The translations under genes were made by a program, and so were the position numbers. Under the pieces are notes generated by a model. The model was not told where the DNA came from. It did no database searches and saw only the letters and a list, made by a program, of their open reading frames with translations. This document shows positions 21,452-31,321 of a stretch of DNA of 64,000 nt, one piece after another; positions within the stretch are counted from its first letter, which is position 1, and every line of letters starts with the position of its first letter. The stretch is from positions 33,914,365 to 33,978,364 of the forward strand of contig OY987304.1 of assembly GCA_963920635.1 (NCBI GenBank), in the 5' to 3' direction. The DNA comes from Pseudeuparius sepicola. Taxonomy: Eukaryota > Arthropoda > Insecta > Coleoptera > Anthribidae.

Positions 21452-22560
21452 TCGCTTTGGCCCAGATAATGTTGTTGGGGAGTTCTATTTTGGTTAATTA
21501 GATTTGAATTTGGGAATCTAGGAGTAAAATTTTGATTAGAAGGCTGGAAACCTGAATTATTATTAAAAGTTCTTGGGAAATTGTTTCTAGGAATATTATT
21601 AGAAAAATTTCTAGGAGGTTGATTTCTTGGTTGGAAGTTTTGAGGGTGATTCCTAGGTTGGAAAGAAGGAGTTTGAAAATTATTTTGCTGAGGAAAAGAT
21701 GGTCTTTGATGGAACCTATTTTGGGAGAAATTATTTCTTTGGGAGTTGTTTTGGAAATTGTTATAGTAGCTAGAAGGATTTGGACCATTTCTGTAATAAT
21801 TATTTTGATTTTTAGTTCGACATTCATTGATAGTATGTCCATTTCTTTTGCAATAATTACAAAATTTTGGAAAATTATTACTGGTTCTTTTGATATTATT
21901 ATTGAAGACTGGTACACGATTTTGCCTCTGAAATTTTTGATTTTCAAAATAAGAAAGTTGCAATTCTCTCTTAATTAAAGCTATAGCATCCATCATGTTG
22001 GGTGGATTGCTAGCACGAATTAGTTGCCCTATTCTTGGTTCTAAACCTGTCAAAACTGTATTTAGGCACATGCTATCGATTAATGTAGCTTGCGATTCTT
22101 TTTGTTCCCTAGTGAGAAGGCTTTGTTTTCCTATTGCGGCATACATTTTCGAGCAGTGAGTTTGAACTCTGCCTACAAAAGTCAAAGCATTTTCATTTTG
22201 GGATTGACACATTCTTTGTAAATCTTGAATTAATGAAGTTAGATCGCGAGGAACTCCGAAATGAACGTTAAGTAATTGTTTGATTTCCCTCCAGGTACTC
22301 AAGTCTCTTGAATTAATGAGTTGGGCTGCACGTCCCTTTAATTGATTTTTAATTTTTATAACAAGTAAAATGGCTTGGTCGCCAACGGTCATTTGCATGG
22401 CCCTATCACATGCAATGATAAAAGTATTTAAATTGATTTGATCCCCATCGTATTCAGGGATGATAGAAAATATTTCGCTTAATTTAAATGGTACTTCGTC
22501 GTTATTTGAAGCGTTTGCTTCATTGTTTACATTAGAGTTTATAGCTTCGTTATTCGGCAT
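21364..22560 (-). CDS. Gypsy Gag polyprotein
   Basis: 398 residues from ATG 22560. Residues 20-200 form a retrotransposon Gag capsid-like region (FSIIPEYDGDQINLNTFI, WREIKQLLNVHFGVPRD, FVGRVQTHCSKMYAAIG). One CCHC zinc knuckle, CNYCKRNGHTINEC, lies near 232-245 and would bind genomic RNA. The tail from about 250 to 370 is very rich in Asn, Gln, Phe, Pro and Arg, low-complexity and likely disordered. The last 29 codons overlap the pol frame. The ATG follows a leader of about 340 nt. Confidence 0.93.
   Translation of the reverse strand: MPNNEAINSNVNNEANASNNDEVPFKLSEIFSIIPEYDGDQINLNTFIIACDRAMQMTVGDQAILLVIKIKNQLKGRAAQLINSRDLSTWREIKQLLNVHFGVPRDLTSLIQDLQRMCQSQNENALTFVGRVQTHCSKMYAAIGKQSLLTREQKESQATLIDSMCLNTVLTGLEPRIGQLIRASNPPNMMDAIALIKRELQLSYFENQKFQRQNRVPVFNNNIKRTSNNFPKFCNYCKRNGHTINECRTKNQNNYYRNGPNPSSYYNNFQNNSQRNNFSQNRFHQRPSFPQQNNFQTPSFQPRNHPQNFQPRNQPPRNFSNNIPRNNFPRTFNNNSGFQPSNQNFTPRFPNSNLINQNRTPQQHYLGQSENFQLTASDQNPIPNFKNLGMTNTDQTFA
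21445..21451 (-). other. Candidate -1 frameshift site A AAT TTT
   Basis: In the gag frame the minus strand reads GAA AAT TTT CAA here, giving the heptamer A AAT TTT, which fits the X XXY YYZ rule for -1 slippage. The pol frame is the -1 frame and is open through this point, 80 nt before the gag stop. I did not establish a downstream pseudoknot. Other slip points in the overlap are possible. Confidence 0.45.
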
Positions 22561-22735
22561 GTTGAAATGAAAAGTTAATATCGTTATAACGTAGAAAGTT
22601 CAATAATAGCAACGTAGAAAGTTTAAAAAAAAAATCACAAATAAAATTCACTTCAAGTTTTTCACTTACAATAGAAGTAACTTCATGCTCGCTGGATGTC
22701 GTTGATGCTGCTGTTGTTGCTGGATGCTGGCCTCA

Positions 22736-22880
22736 GGAGACTGTCCTTCTTAGTGCCTCCGGATCTCCCTGTCGAAGACCCTTTTCAGCTGGCTCCAATC
22801 GTAGTGGTGTGGTGACCCCCGCGGAGACTGTCCTTCTAAGTGCCTCCGGATCTCCCTCGTTGAAGACCCTTTTATCGAGG
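22736..22880 (-). repeat. Leader tandem duplication
   Basis: Between the primer-binding site and gag, about 48 bp ('ggagactgtccttct', 'gtgcctccggatctccct', 'gaagaccctttt') occur twice with an 87-bp period (22736 and 22823), differing at a few bases. It lies in the untranslated leader, where packaging signals usually sit; role unknown. Confidence 0.75.
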
Positions 22881-22898
22881 ATCCCACTTCTGACACCA
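22881..22898 (-). other. Primer-binding site for minus-strand DNA synthesis
   Basis: Three bases after the 5' LTR end, the minus strand reads TGGTGTCAGAAGTGGGAT. TGG pairs with the CCA end of a tRNA, and the position is right for a primer-binding site. I do not assign the tRNA. Confidence 0.75.
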
Positions 22899-22941
22899 AA
22901 TTGTTACGGGCGACGTGAAGACGAAGACTTTTTAAAAAACT

Positions 22942-22947
22942 TTTATT
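22942..22947 (-). terminator. LTR polyadenylation signal AATAAA
   Basis: AATAAA on the minus strand, about 40 bp from the inner end of the LTR. In a complete provirus the 3' LTR copy would end the transcript; that copy is missing here. Confidence 0.6.
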
Positions 22948-23022
22948 TGAGTAACGCGAGTTACAGAGTTTCGGCTTAGACTACAGACAAGACTAGAATT
23001 AACACTCTTACTTTACTAGGTC

Positions 23023-23031
23023 CTATTTATA
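23023..23031 (-). promoter_or_regulatory. LTR TATA box
   Basis: The minus strand reads TATAAATAG within the LTR, with the rest of R and U5 downstream. Transcription would start about 25-30 nt further on (near 23000). Confidence 0.6.
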
Positions 23032-23317
23032 CAGATCTGTTATGCTGAGGTGTTGTGGTTCTCATGGGAAAAGAATATAAAGACAAAGGGAAGATCAAAT
23101 TCTGCAATTCTTGCAGTAAGCAAGTTTTAACAATACTCAAAAGGAATATGATATGTTCTAGTAATCATTCTAGAACAATATACAATGGAAAATGATATCT
23201 TTGTAGTAAGCATCTTGAACAATAGAGAATGAGAACATAATATCCAACAGTAAACAGAATCAAGGGTAAAAACAAGGTTATGATCAAGGTGATGCTTGAG
23301 GTCGGATATAACATGTA

Positions 23318-24476
23318 TATTAAATAAATAACTCATAACAAAAGGGTACTCTTGTTTCATAACGATAAAATCTGCCGCTTACAAATTTCACAAAATAATT
23401 GTACCATTTAAAGTAACAAAAAAATTCCCTATGAACTACGTATCAAAAATTTTTCGCTTTCAAAATGGAACGTATTGAACTCGACAAAATTTTGAAATCC
23501 ATATTTCAGGAAAACCAGTGATGTTTTACTCAATATCCATTAGACATTTTTTCTTAATTTTGAACGTACAATTCATCTGTAAAACATTTAAATGCGGTAG
23601 GCGTTAATTTTATTTTTCGAATTTTGGAGTTAATAGGTGTTTTGGGGCACATTTTGCTGATTTCAACGCAAACGGTTGATTTTATCGTTATCAAACAAGA
23701 GTACCCTTTGGTTGCAAAATAAAAATATGCACTAAAGTGATGAACCTGCGAGACCAAAAAGATAACCTCAAAAAAGTTATGAGTGTAAAACCCATTGTGC
23801 TCACCAGCATTGTTGCACTTCAGTTACTAAAGTATTGCACCAAGTTTCTTTTCAATTGTACAACTTCTGTAGAAGTTATTGCCAAAAATATGTTCTTTAA
23901 ACTGTAATTTTATCACCCTGTAACTTTTTTATTATGCATTTTAGGACACTCATGTTTATAGGAAACTTTTTGTTCAAAATGAAATTTTATATCTGTCATA
24001 TTACGTTGGCACCATAATTTAGAAACACCCTGAACAAGGTTACTTTGATAGATAGATTTTTCGAAATCATTCAACACCGTGGACTATCAAAAAATTGACA
24101 ATTGACCCGAAGGTGACAAAGGTTACGTGTTGGTGTATACACTCTATGCTCTATGTATTTTAATGATTTTTTAACTATTTCTTAAAGTTTCAAGACAGTC
24201 AAAAATTGTAATGAATAGAATGACTCTTCTCGAAAAAGAGCACTAAAAAGTACGAGTAGATAATAATCTCACACCGGTCACACCGTATATTCTTCCTCGA
24301 ATTTGAACTATTTAGTGATATCACGTAATTTCCTCAGTGTTCCCGTTTGATTTTCTTTTCTAATTGTGATATTTGTAAAGTTATGGGTAAATGAAGGTTA
24401 TGTTATCAATTGTTGATGGAATTACTTAACAACTAGAAATAGTAAACTCGAGCTGCTAATATAGACGAACTGTCAG
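23318..24476. other. Unassigned sequence with an inverted repeat
   Basis: No gene. About 23335-23395 and 23655-23715 are imperfect inverted copies of each other ('aagggtactcttgtttcata' against 'caaacaagagtacccttt'), so a foldback of about 400 bp abuts the gypsy LTR. An ACCCTG-type MITE end is at 24028. The rest is AT-rich. Confidence 0.5.
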
Positions 24477-24478
24477 TA

Positions 24479-25421
24479 GAGGAAAGTATCCTAATATGAG
24501 ACATGAGACAGTTCCCAATATGAGACCCCACACTAACTCCTAAAGTAAGAGTCTCCATCTAGCTGGCAATGTCTCAAATAATAATCACTAATGGTGCAAG
24601 TCGCCACATGTAGTGCAGTGCCTAGCTCATCTGTTTACTTCAACAGTACGTGCACAAACTTTTAAAGGGTTTGGGTTACCGTGTAATTCTGAATAACGTG
24701 GTAAGTGTTTAATATATTTTTGTAGCTTGTTGTATTGAATAAAAGTCATTTTATAATTAGAGTAGTTATATAACCAATTTAATAACATTTGTTAACGATG
24801 GCAAAAAATTCTATGGTATCTATGTACATCGGATTCCTAATATGAGACAACCCATAGTGTTCCTAATATGAGATATCTCATATAAGGAAACTCGCTTCAT
24901 CCAATTTAGATTACTAATAATTTGAATGGAGTGTCAAGTGTTATATAATTAAAGAGTTGTATACTGTGTTAAGTTGATATTCATTTAAGGTTTTTAAAAT
25001 AAAAATTATTTTGTGGTAAGTAGTATTTTTGTTAAACCTTAATATGCGACTGTCTCATATTACGAACCTGTTAAGTGTGTCAAGTGTAACTAAATTGTTG
25101 TATACTAGGTTAATTTGATATTCTTTTAAAGTTTTTAAAATAAAAATTGTTTTGTGGTAAGTAGTGATTTTGTATTAAACCTGGATATGAGACTGTCTCA
25201 TATTAGGCACCCAATTTAAAAAAATTGAAGATTTGACTTTTTTTTCATAATTCTCATTTACGCAATAACTGTTAATATTTGGCAGTCCTATATAAACTTC
25301 AATGAAAATGAAAATAGAGACTATATGAAATGTATTCGACGTAAGTTTGCGCATTATAATATATTATAGGACAAAATACAGAACGAAATGTAATGTGGTC
25401 TCATATTAGGGTACTTTCCTC
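24479..25421. mobile_element. TA-flanked TIR element rich in CTAATATGAGAC
   Basis: The termini GAGGAAAGTATCCTAATATG and its mirror CATATTAGGGTACTTTCCTC form an inverted repeat of about 25 bp with one mismatch, with TA on both sides (24477-24478, 25422-25423). The terminal word TAATATGAGAC or its inverse occurs at least seven times inside (near 24492, 24512, 24838, 24862, 25041, 25184, 25398). A 146-bp segment is tandemly duplicated (from 24931 and 25077). No transposase, so it is a MITE-like element. The same end recurs at 50728-50811. Confidence 0.8.
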
Positions 25422-25424
25422 TAC

Positions 25425-26271
25425 ACACTTCAAGGTATACATTAAATTTTGTCATAAGTATTTCTCCTGCACTAGCAGACGTGATCTCGATCAGTTTCAC
25501 AGCGATCGCCTTTTGTTTCCAAGGATGCCAGCACGATGAATCTGAATAATTAAGACCCGGAGAAAATTGGGGATTTTCTTTTGAGTTCCGTAAGGTCCCA
25601 AGTCCCAAGATAGCCATTTCAACGTTTCATGATTTTTCGATAAAGGCACACTGGGCTTAGGTATATAAAGATTATTAAAAACGAATTCTCTATTGAACAC
25701 AAAAAATGTTAGAAATTAAGAAGACAATTTAATAATCAATGCCTTCATAGTACTATGAAACAGAAAATAGTTTCATAGTTCTATTAAATAGAAAATAGAC
25801 AATGACAATTAATAATGGTGAAAGACTAAACAATAATTATGGAATATCCACAAACAATACTTATATAGCTAATGAAATATTTCATATTGGTAATGAAATG
25901 GACATGAAAAGTTTTACTAAGTATATCTACTTATATCTACTATAAAGGAAATGCGACGGTAATGAGTAATGATATTTGTTTGTTCCAGAACTATTCCATA
26001 ACTAATCCTAAAATGAAGTGACTCAAGGGAAGGATTCATCGAAATGGAGGAGAAGAAACAGTACACTGCCTTAACCATCGACAGAGCTGCTTTTCTTCTT
26101 TTACGAGTAAAGAAGGCTTTCAAAAAGAAGAAACTTCAAAGAAAAGAGAGGGAGAAAAAGTAAGTTGATTTAGTGTGGTTTTCAAAAATTTAAAGCTTTG
26201 ATTTTGTCGACCCCTCATTTGTGGTTTCTCCAGTGTCCACAAGGAAATCTGGACTAAAAATTATGAAAATA
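25425..26271. other. Unassigned; possible exon-like frame on minus strand
   Basis: On the minus strand a good 3' splice site (TTTTTTGTGTTCAATAG) ends near 25692. The next 250 bp encode protein-like sequence in two frames: PKPSVPLSKNHETLKWLSWD near 25660-25600, and LNYSDSSCWHPWKQKAIAVK then ITSASAGEILMTKFNVYLEV near 25560-25437. I do not recognise the protein. One frameshift would join the two. It may be a decayed exon of a host gene or of an unrecognised element. Nothing was identified in 25700-26271. Confidence 0.3.
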
Positions 26272-26273
26272 TA

Positions 26274-26876
26274 CAGGGTGATTCAGGAGGAAATGTCAAT
26301 ATTTTAGGTACGTATTCGGGGACCCAAAATAAACATAAAAGTTCCTATAAACATGGGTCCTATTCCCGGCCGTTACCGAAATACAGGGGTAAACAACATT
26401 CAATTTAAGGTTTTTATTACGTTATTTATAACAGGTAGGCTAGGTTTTATAGTTTTCAAAAATGCCACCGTTTACTTCTAAACATAAGTCAGCTCTCTGG
26501 TGAATAGCTCGGGTCGCTCTATGAATGGATACGGGCCTGTTTCTTATAGTTGCTGCTGCATTTATTATTCGATCGAGTAATGCATCTCTAGTGTTTACTT
26601 TACTTGAATATACCAATGATTTAAACCACCCCCAAAGACAATAATCCAGAGGATTAAGGTCTACTATCGCTAAGCAACAGGAATTTCCGCCTGAATCACC
26701 CAAAACCTAGCCTACCTGTTATAAATAATGTAATAAAAACCTTAAATTGAATGTTGTTTACCCCTGTATTTCGGTAACGGCCGGGAATAGGACCCATGTT
26801 TATAGGAACTTTTATGTTTATTTTGGGTCCCCGAATACGTACCTAAAATATTGACATTTCCTCCTGAATCACCCTG
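26274..26876. mobile_element. Foldback element 1 (Tc1/mariner-type ends)
   Basis: The left end CAGGGTGATTCAGGAGGAAA and the right end, its mirror, start inverted arms of about 180 bp (26274-26455 and 26700-26876), with TA on each side. The 245-bp loop holds a transposase scrap. A partial third copy of the terminal sequence ('ttccgcctgaatcaccc', 26684-26701) lies at the inner edge of the right arm. Confidence 0.85.
26440..26703 (-). pseudogene. Tc1/mariner-like transposase, C-terminal scrap
   Basis: The minus strand encodes IVDLNPLDYCLWGWFKSLVY, then VNTRDALLDRIINAAATIR and RADLCLEVNGGIFENYKT. This is the C-terminal end of the arthropod Tc1/mariner-superfamily transposase, from the last catalytic Asp (usually SPDLNPLD) to the terminus. 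The N-terminal DNA-binding domain and the first two catalytic Asp are absent. The first few residues come from arm sequence. It cannot act as a transposase. Confidence 0.8.
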
Positions 26877-26880
26877 TATA

Positions 26881-28272
26881 CGGGGTGAGTCACAATGTAT
26901 GGTAAATACTTTAAAGCGGTGTTCGGCAGGTGGTTTAAGGGTGTCTTTTATATAAAATTTTTCGAGTTGGGCTTCCCTTGTCAAGTTATTCGGGTCTATA
27001 GGGTGACCCAAAAGTATTTTTTTATTTATATCTCAATAACGACGCTAATTAAAAATTTGAAATTTGGTATGTGTTATCTACTTACTGGAAGACGCCTTAG
27101 GGTAGTTTACTCATTTGCACACTGCCCTAAAAAAGGGTAAAAACTAACAAACCCTATTTTTTTTTTGCTCCAACTTTTTTGTGGGTAATTTTTACTTAAG
27201 AAACTTTTTTCCCTCTACATTTTTTCTCAAAAACACAATATTTTTCCTACAAAAAAAATAATTTCATGCCAAATACCATTCATTTTCCTTTACTGTTATA
27301 CTGTTCCCGAAAATCAAGGAAAAATTAAAACTTTTACAACTGCGGCAGAATATGTGGTTCATAAACCAAACGGTGGAGCTCCTGCACACTATTCACGGAT
27401 AATAAAGCAATGGCTTAATACTAATTTTCCGCAACGTTGGATCGGCAGAGGCCAAGATGCACCTGTAAATTGGCCACTGAGATCCCCAGATCTCAACCCA
27501 TTGGGTTTTTACTTATGGGGCCATATGAAAAATGTGGTTTATTCCACAGAAGTAAACACGATAGACGAATTACGTAATGGAATTTTTGATATTGCTATCG
27601 AGATGAACAAATTCAGTGCAAACATTGCAAGGAGTTAATTTTAATTTTATCAAACGGTTACATACTTGTGAAAGATGTCATGGACAGCATCTACTGTAAC
27701 ATCTTTTTTTTATCCTGATGCTGAATTGTTGTTACCTGATATTTTTGTTGTTTTCATGTTTAATAAAAATAATTAAATTGTTTGACGCCCGCCTACTATG
27801 AATTTTTTCTTGATTTTCTGGAACAGTCAGGGGAATGGTATTTGGCATGAAATTATTTTTTTGTAGGAAAAATATTGTGTTTTCGAGAAAAAATGTAGAG
27901 AGAAAAAAGTTTCGTAAATAAAAGGACTACGCAAATCATATTTTTGTTATAGGTACGTAAAAATGACCCACAACAAAGTTCGAGAAAAAAAAATAATAGG
28001 GGTTGTTAGTTTTTACCTTTTTCTAGGACAGTGTGTAAATGAAAAAACACTCTAAGGCGTCTTCCAGTAAGTCGATAACACATACCAAATTTCAAATTTT
28101 TAAGTAGCGCCGTTATTGAGATATAAATAAACAAAACTTTTGGGTCACCCTGTAGACTCGAATAACTTGGCAAGGAAAGCCCAAATCGAAAAATTTTATA
28201 TGAAAGATCCTCCTGAAAACCACTTGCCGAACACCCCTTTAAAGTATTTACTATACATTCTGACTCACCCTG
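26881..28272. mobile_element. Foldback element 2 (Tc1/mariner-type ends)
   Basis: Directly adjacent to foldback 1 with only TATA between them. The left end is CGGGGTGAGTCAC (one change from CAGGGTGAGTC) and the right end ACTCACCCTG, with TA outside. The arms are about 455 bp (26881-27333 and 27810-28272) and well matched, including an internal CCCTGTAGACTCGAATAACT. The loop of about 475 bp contains the transposase scrap. Confidence 0.85.
27340..27638 (+). pseudogene. Tc1/mariner-like transposase, C-terminal scrap
   Basis: Reads NGGAPAHYSRIIKQWLN, then QRWIGRGQDAPVNWPLRSPD and LNPLGFYLWGHMKNVVYSTE, ending in VNTIDELRNGIFDIAIEMNK. It covers the second and third catalytic positions: the second Asp (family motif DGAPxH) is Gly here, the third (SPDLNP) is kept. 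About 38 residues separate the two positions by my count. There is no N-terminal DNA-binding domain, so it is inactive. It lies precisely in the loop of foldback 2. Confidence 0.85.
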
Positions 28273-28738
28273 TATATAAATATATGTGCGTGTTATGGGG
28301 CAAACTATTTTCGGTAACTGACACAGTAAACCAGCATCCAATATCTAATGGATTGTATGGTTACACGCTGAATCGTTCAAAGGTGGGTACGCGGAGACAG
28401 TCGACTGTTTTCTAGGTTATTATGCCTTCATAACATAGCCATAAGCCAGTACAAAATACCCAGGAACGATTCATGGCTAACGCCACCTACTTAACTTTGT
28501 CAGAAACCAAAAACACCCTGTTCTTGCAAATCGAATAAACATTGCCTAAGGGTTACGTTATCTGTGCTTAAGGCATTATTTTACGTAGTATAGCCAGTAT
28601 AGCTCATACAGGGTGTTCGTAAAATATCAAATTTGACGGAAATATTATCAAAAAATATATACTTGAAATCAAAAGAAAGAATTCCTCGGTTTAATTCTTA
28701 AACTACTGATGTTTTCGTTTTCTGAGTGGACTATAGTA
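28273..28738. other. Spacer between foldbacks
   Basis: No gene. TACAGGGTGTTCGTAAAAT at 28616 looks like a solitary MITE end. Confidence 0.5.
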
Positions 28739-30315
28739 CAGGGTGGCCCACCACGAACTGCATCGATCTATATATGGAAAACTAAAAGTAGGAAAATTCT
28801 GAAAATTTGGCACCTCACCAATGAAGATGGGCGCTGCTCAACTAAAATATTTTGGTGAATCTGGCACTTCCGGTTATACCGGAAGTCGATATCAACTTTC
28901 TTATCTCAAATGGAACACCCTGTATATTATTACATTTTTGGATTCTAAGTATCATTTTGGAACAAAAACATGTAACATGTCCTATGTCTAAATCCAACCG
29001 TTTTTTAGATATTTGCATTTTTCCGAAAAAAATTACAGATGCAGACCTAAAGTCAATTAGCAATTTATACGAGGAAACCACGAAATTTCACAACGAATTT
29101 TTGGCATCGGGTAACAGAAGCCCTGACCTAGTGATCTCTGCTGAGAAATAAATCCGTTCTTATACAGGGTGTTCACAAAATATGAATAAAAATAACATTC
29201 AAAATGTGCTTAAATCTCGAAATTTTCAAATGGAAACCCCCATTTTTTTTAATGCGATCTTATTCACCACTAAAAATGATGACAACTTTGTGTAAGGTTT
29301 CCCATACCTAAATGCAGTAATTTTCGTTTAATTTACGAAAAACCCACTTTTCGTCCATAAAATGCGGGTTTGCTTAACGCTTGGAAAATCGTATTAGCCG
29401 TGGACGTTGAAAAGACAATCGCGGCTGAGGAAATGTCACTTGGTTTATAAATTGTTGTCAACCATAATGCCGGCGCGCTTAAATTACACAAACGAAGATT
29501 ATTTAAATTTGTTTATTATCTACGGAAAATGCAACAAAGTAATATCAAGAACGTGCGATACATGATCTTTTTTGTGTAATTTAAGCGCGCCGGCATTATT
29601 GTTGACAATAATTTATAAACCAAGTGACATTTCCTCAGCCGCGATTGTCTTTTCATCGTCCACGGCTAATATGATTTTCCAACCGTTAAGCAAACCCCGC
29701 ATTTTATGGGCGAAAAGTGGGTTTTTCGTAAATTAATCGAAAATTACTGCATTTAGGTATAAGGAAACCTTACACAAAGTTGTCATCATTTTTAGCGGTG
29801 AATAAGATCGCATTAAAAAAATGGGGGTTCCCATTTGAAAATTTCGAGATTTAAGCACATTTTTATTCATATTTTGTGAACTGAACTGTATAAGAACGGA
29901 TTTATTTCTCAGCAGAGATCACTAGGTCAGAGCTTCTGTTACACGATGCCAAAAATTCGTTGTGAAATTTCGTGGTTTCCTCGTATAAATTGCTAATTGA
30001 CTTTAGGTCTGCACCTGTAATTTTTTTCGGAAAAATGCAAATATCTCAAAAACGGTTGTTTTTAGACATAGGACATGTTGCATGTTTTTGTTCCAAAATG
30101 ATGCCTAGAATTCAAAAATGCAATAATATACGGGGCGTTCCATTTTGAAATAAGAAAGTTGATATCGACTTCCGGTATAACCGGAAGTGCCAGATTCACC
30201 ACAATATTTTAGATGAGCAGCGCCCATCGGCATTGGTGAGGTGCCAAACTTTCAGAATTTTCCTACTTTTAGTTTTTCATATATAGATCGATGCAGTTCG
30301 TGGTGGGCCACCCTG
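28739..30315. mobile_element. Foldback element 3, 760-bp arms
   Basis: The left end CAGGGTGGCCCACCACGAAC and its exact mirror at the right lie between TA dinucleotides. The arms are 28739-29500 and 29563-30315 with a loop of only about 60 bp, so nearly the whole 1.58 kb is one hairpin. Both arms contain further ACCCTGTATA-type ends (28917, 29163 and their mirrors), so the arm itself was a mosaic of MITEs before inversion. No coding content. Confidence 0.9.
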
Positions 30316-30317
30316 TA

Positions 30318-31321
30318 TAGATCGCGTTAATATAATGCAATGTGACTAGGCCGTTCAACAACTTCTGTACTTGTAATTGGCTTGATGGATTCCATCACAT
30401 ATTTTGCTGACTTTAAAAACGGGCCAATTGCATATTCCATCTAAAGCCCCTAGATTCGATCAAAGTTAGCTCGACATCAGGGCTTCAGTTTTCCCAGCCG
30501 CAGTCACAGCGGAAATTTAAGTAATCGAAAGTTAGATTTGTTACGCGTGATTCTTATATCAAACCATCGAGCCCCCGGAAAGTTCAAACGAATTTGCAAC
30601 CGAGAAAGCGAAGTAATATCCCAGTCTCAATGAAATCGAAAAGTATCCCGAATAACCATCCCCCCGATCTTTTTCTTCCACGCCTAAAACCACGTCGCGT
30701 TGTTAGGATCGAAAGAAATTGCCGTCTTTTGTAAAAAAAAAACGCTCTTCATTGAACTTTCCTTGATTTAATTCGTGCTTGACTAATTTTAAACACTGGT
30801 ATAGAAGATTAAATACGGGTTATACAACTTTTTTCACGGAGGACTTATTGATTATACCTAATGTCTAAGGCTGTTTTGTGTTAAAATATTGAGGTAAAAA
30901 AAAAACAGAAACAACCAAATATAGCCCTAAGCGTATGCGTGCTGTTTGGTGACGGTAGATAAAGCACATGCTTTTAAAGAGTTTTTAATGCAGATAATTC
31001 AACACCTCCTAATAACAATAATCAATAAAATAGCATTTTTAGATGGAAAGGGTTCTATCAGGTTCGTATTGCAGCGATACTGAAGTTAATTTTTTTACTC
31101 TAGTAACGCTTGGTCCTACAAACAATGTCTTGCAAAGTGGAATAAATTCATAAACCCACTATATTTTGACATTTATCAACAATATCTCAAAATGAGTAAC
31201 TCCGTCGACATTAACGTTATTGTGATCATGCGGCTTAAAAAAATTATATCAAATTTAATTAATTCTTGTGCTTCGGAGAATGATTTTATTTTTGTTGTTC
31301 GTTTCTTCAAGAAGTACATAT
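30318..31321. other. Unassigned sequence
   Basis: No gene, RNA or element end recognised between foldback 3 and the MITE end at 31322. Confidence 0.5.

Larger units (their letters stand above)
16655..23313 (-). mobile_element. Ty3/gypsy LTR retrotransposon with a macrodomain, 3'-deleted
   Basis: A minus-strand element of 6,659 bp flanked by the 4-bp direct repeat TGTA (16651-16654, 23314-23317), a usual gypsy TSD length. Order on the minus strand: 5' LTR (23313-22902), primer-binding site, leader, gag, protease-RT-RNase H, integrase-macrodomain, env start, and a 31-bp remnant of the 3' LTR. RT before integrase places it in Ty3/gypsy. A C-terminal TARG1-like macrodomain in the integrase frame is unusual. 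Defects: a frame break between RNase H and integrase, env cut after about 107 codons, and nearly all of the 3' LTR gone. It cannot complete a cycle alone. Confidence 0.95.
22902..23313 (-). repeat. 5' LTR of the gypsy element (412 bp)
   Basis: Begins and ends with the inverted pair TGTTA...TAACA, the terminal signature of LTRs, and is bounded by TSD TGTA at 23314-23317. On the minus strand it contains a TATA box and, about 80 nt further, AATAAA, giving a plausible U3-R-U5 order with a short U5. Only its last 31 bp are repeated at the other end of the element. Confidence 0.9.

Noticed and set aside
21498..21978. Open frames of 119 and 149 codons overlapping gag
   Set aside because: They are other-frame readings of the low-complexity Asn/Gln-rich Gag tail and have no domain.
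28842..29151. Overlapping open frames in foldback arms (also 32324-32935, 46454-47948)
   Set aside because: They occur mirrored in both arms, lack domains and are explained by AT-rich inverted sequence.
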